In this document: piece after piece, positions 1-5,359 of the stretch | How the letters are laid out: the number at the start of each line of letters is the position of its first letter | Position numbering within the stretch: the stretch's first letter is position 1 | Origin: CAYTLW01 sp964438735 | GTDB taxonomy: Bacteria; Myxococcota_A; UBA9042 | DNA: 5,359 nt | NCBI GenBank assembly: GCA_964438735.1 | Contig: CAYTLW010000236.1 | Span: 1-5,359, forward strand | Reading direction: 5' to 3' | The notes under the pieces: generated by a model | What the model saw: the letters and a program-made list of their open reading frames with translations, nothing else | Database searches by the model: none | What the model was told of the DNA's origin: nothing | Made by a program: the position numbers and the translations under genes

Positions 1-741
1 TTGTCGCGGCTGAACTTGTCGATGTCACGACGGGGCGCGGCGAGCATGTACGAAAAGGCCGCCATGGGCGCCCTGGAGTTGGCCCGCCATCACTACGCCA
101 ACAAGGAGTACAAGGAGGCCGCGGCCCTCTTCCACAAGGCCTACAAAATCCACCCGCTGGCGGAATTCCTCTTCAACGCCGCCCGGGCCGAACAGCGAGG
201 TTTCCAATTCGACCTGGCCGAGCGCGACTATCGCGCCTTCCTGAAGCTCGAGGGCACCGATCCCGCCGCTCGCAAGCGAGCGCGAATTCACCTGGCCGAA
301 GTCGTCGAAACGCGCGCCCGCTTCAGCCAGATGAAGGCGGTCAAACCTGTGCCCAAGGCCCCGGTCACGCCATCTCCCGTGGTGACAAAGCCGACTCCGG
401 ATGCGGGCTGGCGAGGCACGGCCGGCTGGCTGGCTGTGGGTATCGGCGCGACCGGATTTGTGGTCGGCGGCGCGCTCTTCGTGGTCGCGGCGCTCGACCA
501 GTCCCGCTTGGACGAGGACCTGGACAAGGAAGACTCCGCTGGCCTCAAGATCTTGAACTACGACGAATACGGCGAGCGACAAGGCGACATCGATCGGCGC
601 AATACCATCGCCTGGGTGGCCGCCGGCGCCGGCGTGGCCCTGGCTGCAGGTGGCTGGTGGCTGCTCGACGACGCCGGATCGTCCACGTCGACGAGCCTGC
701 AGCTACGACGCAATGGATTCGCGTTGAGGTGGCGGTTCTGA
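1..741 (+). CDS. TPR-containing protein with C-terminal two-helix membrane hairpin (probably 5'-partial)
   Basis: I do not recognise a named gene. Read from the TTG at base 1 it gives 246 residues. Residues 20-90 look like two TPR-like helical pairs: an A-x2-H-x2-N-K-E-Y-x2-A-A-x-L-F-x-K-A-Y pattern, then F-N-A-A-R-A-E and A-E-R-D-Y-R-A-F-L. TPRs usually act as protein-binding scaffolds. A Pro-rich linker (about 113-135) leads to a hydrophobic helix at about 142-165, a charged loop (166-200) and a second hydrophobic helix at about 202-222. A short basic tail ends in Phe. This layout is common among uncharacterised myxobacterial proteins (family knowledge). No signal peptide is visible before the TPRs and no Shine-Dalgarno can be seen for the TTG, so the true start probably lies upstream. 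Internal ATGs at 22, 46 and 64 are alternatives. If a signal peptide was lost, the TPRs are periplasmic; otherwise they are cytoplasmic. The stop codon overlaps the next start, suggesting an operon. Confidence 0.8.
   Translation: MSRLNLSMSRRGAASMYEKAAMGALELARHHYANKEYKEAAALFHKAYKIHPLAEFLFNAARAEQRGFQFDLAERDYRAFLKLEGTDPAARKRARIHLAEVVETRARFSQMKAVKPVPKAPVTPSPVVTKPTPDAGWRGTAGWLAVGIGATGFVVGGALFVVAALDQSRLDEDLDKEDSAGLKILNYDEYGERQGDIDRRNTIAWVAAGAGVALAAGGWWLLDDAGSSTSTSLQLRRNGFALRWRF
726..732 (+). promoter_or_regulatory. Ribosome binding site for the large lipoprotein gene
   Basis: GAGGTGG lies within the last codons of the upstream gene, with 8 bases between it and the ATG at 741. It supports 741 as the start rather than the in-frame ATG at 750, although the spacing would not strictly exclude the latter. 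Together with the TGATG overlap at 739-743, it suggests translation by reinitiation or coupling. Confidence 0.6.
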
Positions 742-806
742 TGCACCGTATGCGGGCCCTGAATCTGATCGCAGGCATCGTTGCGGCCTTGGCGGCGGTC
801 GGCTGC
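741..806 (+). other. Lipoprotein signal peptide and lipobox (residues 1-22)
   Basis: The n-region is M-H-R-M-R, followed by a hydrophobic stretch rich in Leu, Ile, Val and Ala (residues 6-20). The lipobox A19-V20-G21-C22 follows; the -3 residue is Ala rather than the preferred Leu, which is tolerated. Signal peptidase II would cleave before Cys22, which would then be acylated. Starting at Met4 instead would leave a shorter but still workable signal. Confidence 0.85.
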
Positions 807-3800
807 ACCACTGAGCTGCTGCCCAAGGCCGAGTTCGCCTCGGAAGTGGCCAAAGACGTCGCCGCCGAGCCCGACGGGCTGGACGACGGCGGGCAGCACG
901 ACATCGCGGCCGATGTGCCCGTCGCGGATGTGGGCGTGGACAGCGGTGTCGTCGATACCGGAACGAAGGATGTCGGCCCTGTGGACGGCGGATCGGATGA
1001 CATCGCCGCCGATGTACCGGTCGATGTGAAGCCGCCGGCTGATGTGCCCGACACGGCGGACTCTGGACACGAAGACGTGGCTCCGGACGTCGTGAGCGAC
1101 ACGATGAAGGACACCGCTGATGACGTGGCGGACGGGGACGCGGGCGCAGCGGATGCGACCGGGGACGCAGATGATGATGCAAACGGCGACACGGACGATG
1201 CCGCAGACGCCGCCGATGCCGCGACCGTGCTCATCGACGCCGGCCCCAAGCCGGCGTGCACCAAGGACGATGACTGCCTGGCCAAGGATGACGGTGACCC
1301 ATGCAACGGCATCTGGATCTGCGGCCTGGTCGGCGGTGTGGCCGCCTGCAAGCTGGACGAGACTACCGTGGTCGTGTGTCCGAGCGACGGCGACACAATC
1401 TGTGCCAAGAACAAGTGCGATCCCAAGACCGGCAAGTGCGCCGCCACCCCGGTGCCCGGCAACCCATCCTGCGACGATGGCGACAAGTGCAACAGCGACG
1501 ACGCTTGCCTGAACGGTAAATGTACCGGCGGCCTGGCGGTCGGTTGCGATGACGGCAACACGTGCACGACCGACTCCTGCGCACCGGCGACCGGCTGCGA
1601 CAACAAGCCGGCCACCGGGGCCTGTGACGACGGCGACAAATGCCACGGCCCCGACACCTGCAAGCAGGGCAAGTGCGTCGCCGGCAAGGCGATCGATTGC
1701 GACGACAAAAAGCCTTGCACCAAGGACACCTGCCACACGACGAAGGGGTGCCAACACGACAACGAGGCGGACCAGACCCCGTGCTCCGGCGGGCAATGCA
1801 AGGCCGGCGTCTGCCAGGATCCCTGCGCCGGCCAGCCCAACGGCACCGCCTGCACCGACGGTGACCCCTGCACCACCATGGAGAGCTGCATCGCCGGCAA
1901 GTGCACGGCGGCGGGCGAGCCACTGGTGAAGACGCTGGCCGGCGGCACCACCAAGGGATACCAGGACGGGCCGGCCAAGTTCGCTCTCTTCGGCGAGGTG
2001 GGCGGAATCGCGATCCAGGGCGACGGCGCCATCCTGATGGCCGATGAGGACAACCATCGCATCCGCAAACTGGCCCCCAATGGGGACGTCAGCACCATCG
2101 CCGGATCCGGCAAGGGATACGCTGAAGGCGCCGCCAAGTCCGCGAAGTTCAGCGCGCCCGGCGGCATCGCCTTGGGGCCGGGCGGCGTTCTCTACATCGC
2201 CGACACCTTCAACCACCGCGTTCGCCGCCTGCTGCCCAACGGCCAGGTGCAGACCCTGGCGGGCTTCGGCAAATCCGGCACCAAGGATGGCACCGGAATC
2301 AACGCCTCGTTCAACTCACCACGCGCCCTGCTCGCCACAGCGGATACGCTCTACGTCAGCGAGAACCACCGCATCCGCAAGGTGACCTACGCCGGCGTGG
2401 CCAGCGGCTGGGTCGGCGCGACCACAAACGGCTTCGTCGACGCCAAGGGCACCTCGTCGCGATTCGATTCACCGGGCGGCCTGGCCATGGACGCCAAGGG
2501 CCGCCTGCTCGTCGCCGATCGCAACAACCGCCGCGTGCGCCGTGTCGACACCGACGGCACGGTCGTCACCATCGCTGGCAACGGCAAACACGGCAACATC
2601 GACGGGCCGGCGCTGAAGGCGAGCCTGCAATACCCCAACGCGGTGGCTGTGCGCAGCGATGGGCTGATCTTCATCAGCGACGGTTCGGGGCGTCGGACCC
2701 GCGCCCTCACGGTTGGGGGCACACTGGTCACCGTGGCGGGCACCGGGGGCCAGGGGCCTGTGGACGGACCGCTCCTCAAGGCCGCCTTTGACTGGCCGCA
2801 GTCGCTCGCCCTGGCGGGCAACGGCGCCCTCCTGGTAGGCGGGCACTCGACCCTGCGCACGGTCCTGCTGACCAACAAGCTGTGCGTGGACGACACCCTC
2901 TGCACCATGGACAGTTGCGATTCCAAGTCGGGCAAGTGCGGGCATACGCCAGCGGTCGACGGGCTCGCCTGCACCGGTGGCGGTCTCGCCGGCAGCTGCG
3001 CCAAAGGCCTGTGCACCCAGGGTTGCGTCGGCAAACCCAACGCCTCCAACTGCAGTGATGGCAAGGCCTGCACGCTGGGTGACACCTGCAACAATGGGGT
3101 ATGCCAACCGCATGACAAGTCGGTCGTCACGACGGTCGCCGGCATTGGCGCCCCAGGGTGGCTGGACGGCGCCGCGGACAAGGCGAAGTTCAGCACGCCG
3201 GCGGGCATCGCGGTGGCGCCTTCGGGCGTGATCTATCTCGCCGAGCCCGGCAGTCATCGGGTGCGGCGCGTCGGCGTCGACGGCCAGGTCACCACGGTGG
3301 CCGGTAGTGGCTCACCCAAGAGCAACGATGGCAAGGGCGCCGGCGCCGGCCTGAATGCGCCGCGCGACGTCTCGCTGGACGCCATCGGCCGGGTCTGGGT
3401 GGCCGATACCGGCAATCATCGCATCCGCATGATCGACGCTCAGGGTGTGGTGAAGACGGTGGCCGGAACGACCAAGGGCGGCACAGACGGCCAGGGGGTC
3501 GCGGCCAAGTTCGACACGCCCGTGGCCATCGAGGTGGCGCCGGATGGCGACGTCTGGATCGCCGACAAACATCGCGTCCGCCGGATGACGCAGAAGGGCG
3601 CCGTACTCACGGTCGCGGGCAGCGCCGAGCCGGGGCTCGTCGACGGCAAGGGCGCCGCAGTGCGCTTCAACACGCCGTCGGGCATCTCGGTAGACGTGGA
3701 TGGCTACGCCTGGGTGGCCGACACCGGCAACCACGCCATCCGCTGGTTGTCGCCCGAAGGCGAGTCCACGGTGGTCGCTGGCCTGGGCGTTCCCGGCCTG

Positions 3801-5359
3801 GTCGATGGGGTCGCCGAGACCTCCTTGCTGAACGCGCCCGTAGGCGTGCAATTGAACGCCGTGGGACATCTGCTCATCGCCGACCAGGGCAATCGCGTGA
3901 TCCGCGTCTTGTTGGGTGGCGGCTCCATCCTGACCCTGGCCGGCAGCGGGCAGGCCGCCCACGCCGACGGTCCGGTGGCTACGGCGGGTTTCGTCAAGCC
4001 GCACGCCGCCGCCTGGCTGGGCGACGACAAGGTCGTCGTCAGCGACGCCGGCGGCCACCGGATCCGACGCATCGCCATCGCCGAGAAGTTGTGCACGGAC
4101 GGCAAGTCCTGCACCGCCGATACCTGCGATCCCGCCACAGGCAAGTGCCAATACAAGCCCCTCGCCGACAAGACGCCCTGCAGCAATGGCGGCGTCTGCA
4201 AAGCTGGCGACTGCCTGCCCAAGGAGGGTTGGGCCAAGGCCATCGCCGCCGGCGCCGACCACACCTGCGCCATTCGCAGCGATGGCGCCGTGCTGTGCTG
4301 GGGCGCCAACAAGACCGGCCAGTTGGGCCCGGCCACGACGTTCAAGAGCGCCCTGCCCGTCGCGGTCCCGGGCGTGACCGGCGCCACCGCCATCGCCGCC
4401 GGCGACGGCTATACCTGCGCGGTCATCGGCGGCGGCAAGGTCACCTGCTGGGGCAGCAACAAGTCCGGTCAGCTGGCCAACGGCAAGGAAGGCGGGGTCT
4501 TCGCCAAGCCGGCCGAGGTCGCAGGCATTTCAGGCGTGTTCGCCATCAGCGCCGGCCGCTCCACAGTGCTCGTCAATTATGGCCAGCCGAACACGATCGC
4601 CTGCTGGGGCGCCAGCTCCAACGGCCAATGTCCCGGCGCCAAGACCAGCACCGTGCTCAAGCCCCACAAACCGACCGGCTATACCAACGTGCCGGTCAGC
4701 GCCGCCGGCAACTCCCATGGCTGCATGTCCTACAACAGCGGCACGACCTACTGCTTCGGCGCCAAGTACTGGGGCCAGACCGGCGTCGGCAGCTCGGGCA
4801 ACAGCAAACCCACCGCGCAGCCCCCCAAACAGGTCATCGACATCAAGGCCACCGGACTGGCGTTGGGCTCAGACCACTCCTGCGCCCTGCGCATCGACGG
4901 CAAGATCTCCTGCTGGGGTCGCAACTTCTACGGCGAGCCCGGCGACGGCACCGCCGGCTGCCTGGCGCCGCCCAACCAGGGTGGCAAGCTGTGCAGCGCG
5001 TCCATGAAGCCGCTGCCAACCCTGGTGAAGGACCTCAAGGACGCAAAGGCCATCTCCTCATTCGGCGGCGGCAACTACGGCGGCGGCGCCCATACCTGCG
5101 CCCTCATCTCCGGCGGTAATGTCTGGTGCTGGGGTCGCAATGACAGCGGTCAGCTCGGCACGGGCGACAAATTGCATTCACCGGCCCCCAAGCAGGTCGC
5201 CGGCGTGGTCGGCGCCAAGGCCATCGCCGTCGGCGGCAGCCACAGCTGCGCGCTCATCGTTGATGGCTCGATCCGTTGCTGGGGCCAGGGCAGCGGCGGC
5301 CAGTTGGGACATGGCAGCTACGTGAGCGTCAAGACGGCGGTGATGGTCAAGCTCAACTA
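741..5359 (+). CDS. Giant modular lipoprotein: Asp-rich linker, Cys-rich modules, two NHL propellers and one RCC1 propeller (3' end at or just beyond window edge)
   Basis: One uninterrupted frame of 1539 codons plus two bases. The N-terminus is a lipoprotein signal: basic residues R3 and R5, a hydrophobic core, and lipobox A-V-G-C with Cys22. The residue after Cys22 is Thr, not the Asp that retains lipoproteins in the inner membrane of E. coli, so an outer-membrane or surface location is likely. Next come an Asp-rich spacer (23-172), Cys-rich region 1 (173-388), six NHL repeats (395-711), Cys-rich region 2 (715-788), six NHL repeats (795-1114), Cys-rich region 3 (1118-1158) and seven RCC1-type repeats (1164-1539). 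NHL and RCC1 repeats fold as beta-propellers that usually bind proteins or other ligands (established knowledge). I see no catalytic motif. The many regularly spaced cysteines imply disulfides in an oxidising compartment. A role as an envelope adhesin or scaffold is inference. The gene overlaps the upstream stop by one base. The readable end, A-V-M-V-K-L-N followed by TA, is compatible with a stop codon cut by the edge. Confidence 0.93.
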   Translation, partial: MHRMRALNLIAGIVAALAAVGCTTELLPKAEFASEVAKDVAAEPDGLDDGGQHDIAADVPVADVGVDSGVVDTGTKDVGPVDGGSDDIAADVPVDVKPPADVPDTADSGHEDVAPDVVSDTMKDTADDVADGDAGAADATGDADDDANGDTDDAADAADAATVLIDAGPKPACTKDDDCLAKDDGDPCNGIWICGLVGGVAACKLDETTVVVCPSDGDTICAKNKCDPKTGKCAATPVPGNPSCDDGDKCNSDDACLNGKCTGGLAVGCDDGNTCTTDSCAPATGCDNKPATGACDDGDKCHGPDTCKQGKCVAGKAIDCDDKKPCTKDTCHTTKGCQHDNEADQTPCSGGQCKAGVCQDPCAGQPNGTACTDGDPCTTMESCIAGKCTAAGEPLVKTLAGGTTKGYQDGPAKFALFGEVGGIAIQGDGAILMADEDNHRIRKLAPNGDVSTIAGSGKGYAEGAAKSAKFSAPGGIALGPGGVLYIADTFNHRVRRLLPNGQVQTLAGFGKSGTKDGTGINASFNSPRALLATADTLYVSENHRIRKVTYAGVASGWVGATTNGFVDAKGTSSRFDSPGGLAMDAKGRLLVADRNNRRVRRVDTDGTVVTIAGNGKHGNIDGPALKASLQYPNAVAVRSDGLIFISDGSGRRTRALTVGGTLVTVAGTGGQGPVDGPLLKAAFDWPQSLALAGNGALLVGGHSTLRTVLLTNKLCVDDTLCTMDSCDSKSGKCGHTPAVDGLACTGGGLAGSCAKGLCTQGCVGKPNASNCSDGKACTLGDTCNNGVCQPHDKSVVTTVAGIGAPGWLDGAADKAKFSTPAGIAVAPSGVIYLAEPGSHRVRRVGVDGQVTTVAGSGSPKSNDGKGAGAGLNAPRDVSLDAIGRVWVADTGNHRIRMIDAQGVVKTVAGTTKGGTDGQGVAAKFDTPVAIEVAPDGDVWIADKHRVRRMTQKGAVLTVAGSAEPGLVDGKGAAVRFNTPSGISVDVDGYAWVADTGNHAIRWLSPEGESTVVAGLGVPGLVDGVAETSLLNAPVGVQLNAVGHLLIADQGNRVIRVLLGGGSILTLAGSGQAAHADGPVATAGFVKPHAAAWLGDDKVVVSDAGGHRIRRIAIAEKLCTDGKSCTADTCDPATGKCQYKPLADKTPCSNGGVCKAGDCLPKEGWAKAIAAGADHTCAIRSDGAVLCWGANKTGQLGPATTFKSALPVAVPGVTGATAIAAGDGYTCAVIGGGKVTCWGSNKSGQLANGKEGGVFAKPAEVAGISGVFAISAGRSTVLVNYGQPNTIACWGASSNGQCPGAKTSTVLKPHKPTGYTNVPVSAAGNSHGCMSYNSGTTYCFGAKYWGQTGVGSSGNSKPTAQPPKQVIDIKATGLALGSDHSCALRIDGKISCWGRNFYGEPGDGTAGCLAPPNQGGKLCSASMKPLPTLVKDLKDAKAISSFGGGNYGGGAHTCALISGGNVWCWGRNDSGQLGTGDKLHSPAPKQVAGVVGAKAIAVGGSHSCALIVDGSIRCWGQGSGGQLGHGSYVSVKTAVMVKLN
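807..1256 (+). other. Asp-rich low-complexity linker (residues 23-172)
   Basis: Residues 41-170 contain 36 Asp but only four Lys and no Arg; the rest is mostly Ala, Val, Gly, Pro and Thr. It contains no cysteine. Such acidic spacers directly after the lipidated Cys are typical of large myxobacterial-type lipoproteins and probably hold the folded domains away from the membrane. Calcium binding is possible but unproven. The segment D-I-A-A-D-V-P-V occurs twice, at residues 54-61 and 87-94. Confidence 0.85.
1257..1904 (+). other. Cys-rich region 1 (residues 173-388, 33 Cys)
   Basis: The region is built from four-cysteine submodules of two alternating types. Type A spaces its cysteines 6, 5 and 6-7 residues apart (C269-C286 and C320-C337). 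Type B spaces them 6, 6 and 5 apart and ends G-K-C (C244-C261, C295-C312 and C371-C388). The recurrent signature is C-D-D-G-x-x-C-T-x-D-x-C. The last twelve cysteines (C320 to C388) form a module that recurs as Cys-rich region 2. The pattern suggests stacked small disulfide-bonded knots forming a stiff stalk; the disulfide pairing itself is inferred. Confidence 0.85.
1923..2873 (+). repeat. NHL-repeat six-bladed beta-propeller 1 (residues 395-711)
   Basis: Six repeats, each running from one A-G (V-G at the fourth) to the next, start at residues 400, 454, 507, 558, 612 and 666, giving lengths of 54, 53, 51, 54 and 54 for the first five. The consensus is A-G-x-G-x2-G-x2-D-G-x4-A-x-F-x2-P-x-G-I-A-x4-G-x-L-Y-I-A-D-x2-N-H-R-I-R, the typical NHL blade. 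Blade 3 is short by two residues just before N-H-R. Blade 6 is degenerate: it keeps the D-G-P...F..P half but lacks the N-H-R-I-R strand. There are no cysteines, unlike the flanking regions. Confidence 0.9.
2883..3104 (+). other. Cys-rich region 2 (residues 715-788, 12 Cys)
   Basis: Twelve cysteines are arranged as a type A submodule (C715, C721, C726, C733), four linker cysteines (C744, C753, C758, C762) and a type B submodule (C771, C777, C783, C788). From C758 onward the spacing is identical to C358-C388 of region 1 (4, 9, 6, 6, 5). It joins the two NHL propellers and begins directly after N-K-L at the end of the last blade. Confidence 0.87.
3123..4082 (+). repeat. NHL-repeat six-bladed beta-propeller 2 (residues 795-1114)
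   Basis: Six NHL blades start at residues 800, 854, 908, 959, 1013 and 1067, spaced 54, 54, 51, 54 and 54. The blades are well preserved, with V-A-D-T-G-N-H-R-I-R at 887-896 and V-A-D-T-G-N-H-A-I-R at 992-1001. Blade 3 is again two residues short (I-A-D-K-H-R). Unlike propeller 1, the sixth blade keeps a clear G-G-H-R-I-R-R strand. There are no cysteines. It is likely a protein- or ligand-binding platform; no active-site residues are apparent. Confidence 0.9.
4092..4214 (+). other. Cys-rich region 3 (residues 1118-1158, truncated module, 7 Cys)
   Basis: Cysteines at 1118, 1124, 1129, 1136, 1147, 1153 and 1158 match the first seven of region 2 (spacing 6, 5, 7, 11, 6, 5 against 6, 5, 7, 11, 9, 5). 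The junction E-K-L-C parallels N-K-L-C at the start of region 2. The last five cysteines of the module, including the type B submodule, are missing, and an RCC1 repeat follows after a short K-E-G-W linker. Confidence 0.85.
4230..5357 (+). repeat. RCC1-type seven-repeat beta-propeller with paired cysteines (residues 1164-1539)
   Basis: Seven copies follow the RCC1 consensus A-G-x2-H-T-C-A-x3-D-G-x-V-x-C-W-G-x-N-x2-G-Q-L-G. Six have a cysteine pair with C-x9-C spacing: 1176/1186, 1226/1236, 1328/1338, 1381/1391, 1453/1463 and 1503/1513. Repeat 3 has only the C-W-G cysteine (C1288) plus an extra Cys at 1297. Repeat 5 carries an insertion of about 20 residues with C1407 and C1418. Seven repeats make a complete RCC1 propeller. 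Bacterial secreted RCC1 domains are thought to bind other molecules; a role in nucleotide exchange as in eukaryotic RCC1 is not implied. Confidence 0.9.

Noticed and set aside
1170..1205. Possible EF-hand or thrombospondin-type-3 calcium loop in the linker (residues 144-155, D-x-D-x-N-G-D).
   Set aside because: The first acidic positions fit, but the hydrophobic position 8 is Thr and the essential acidic position 12 is Ala. In such an Asp-rich stretch the match is likely by chance.
1257..1904. Cys-rich region as zinc fingers or a ferredoxin-like metal site.
   Set aside because: The cysteines follow a lipoprotein signal, so the region is outside the cytoplasm. The C-D-D-G-x-x-C-T spacing is that of disulfide-rich secreted modules, with no C-x2-C pairs typical of zinc or iron-sulfur sites.
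545..2216. Two very long minus-strand open frames (540 and 552 residues) opposite the start of the lipoprotein gene.
   Set aside because: They are antisense to a frame with clear signal peptide, Cys modules and NHL repeats. Their translations are low-complexity Ala/Ser/Pro or Val/Gly/Arg mixtures without recognisable domains, as expected opposite a GC-rich gene with strong codon bias.
1920..4082. Regular period of about 160 bases that could suggest a satellite or CRISPR-like array.
   Set aside because: The period is 51-54 codons and corresponds to NHL blades. Similarity is at the protein level with much synonymous change, and there are no identical repeats with unique spacers.
2387..4262. 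Further minus-strand open frames opposite the NHL region (2387-3208, 2469-3257, 3312-4262).
   Set aside because: These are antisense shadows of the NHL propellers; the regular pattern in them merely mirrors the repeats on the + strand.
4091..5119. A 342-codon + strand frame, plus smaller ones, overlapping the RCC1 region.
   Set aside because: This frame is shifted relative to the lipoprotein; its product is mostly Arg, Gln and His with no domain, while the other frame encodes seven clear RCC1 repeats.
4230..5357. RCC1 domain as evidence of a eukaryotic origin or Ran-type exchange factor.
   Set aside because: The paired-cysteine secreted form is well known in bacterial envelope proteins, and codon use and GC match the rest of the gene. 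Nothing suggests transfer from a eukaryote.

Overview
The window is high-GC (about two thirds G+C by eye) and is almost entirely coding on the + strand. It holds two genes: the 5' part of the window encodes a TPR-type membrane protein (1-741), and the rest (741-5359) is one unbroken reading frame for a very large secreted, multidomain lipoprotein. This second gene has no confirmed stop inside the window. I see no RNA gene, mobile element, CRISPR array, promoter or terminator. No stretch longer than 300 bases lacks a gene.

The style points to Myxococcota or a related former deltaproteobacterial lineage. The supporting features are high GC, a lipoprotein signal followed by a long Asp/Ala/Val/Pro linker, modules of the type C-x-D-G-x-x-C-T-x-D-x-C, extracellular NHL and RCC1 propellers, and a TPR protein with a two-helix membrane hairpin. 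This assignment is inferred from protein style only; there is no phylogenetic marker in the window.

Layout of the large lipoprotein (residue 1 = base 741; 1539 residues readable): signal peptide and lipobox ending at Cys22; Asp-rich linker 23-172; Cys-rich region 1, 173-388 (33 Cys); six-bladed NHL propeller 1, 395-711 (no Cys); Cys-rich region 2, 715-788 (12 Cys); six-bladed NHL propeller 2, 795-1114 (no Cys); short Cys-rich region 3, 1118-1158 (7 Cys); seven-repeat RCC1-type propeller 1164-1539. The last two bases, TA, are the beginning of the next codon. They fall where the seventh RCC1 repeat ends, so the stop codon may be cut by the window edge.

The most striking observation is an internal tandem duplication. 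A unit of [12-Cys module + six-blade NHL propeller] is present twice with a nearly constant offset of 400 residues, and both copies share the same shortened third blade. A third, truncated Cys module follows, but it leads into an RCC1 propeller instead of a third NHL propeller.

The two genes overlap by one base (TGATG) and are probably translationally coupled. The small protein would sit in a membrane and the large one would be lipid-anchored on the envelope or surface, with its three propellers as binding platforms. No enzymatic function can be assigned to either.
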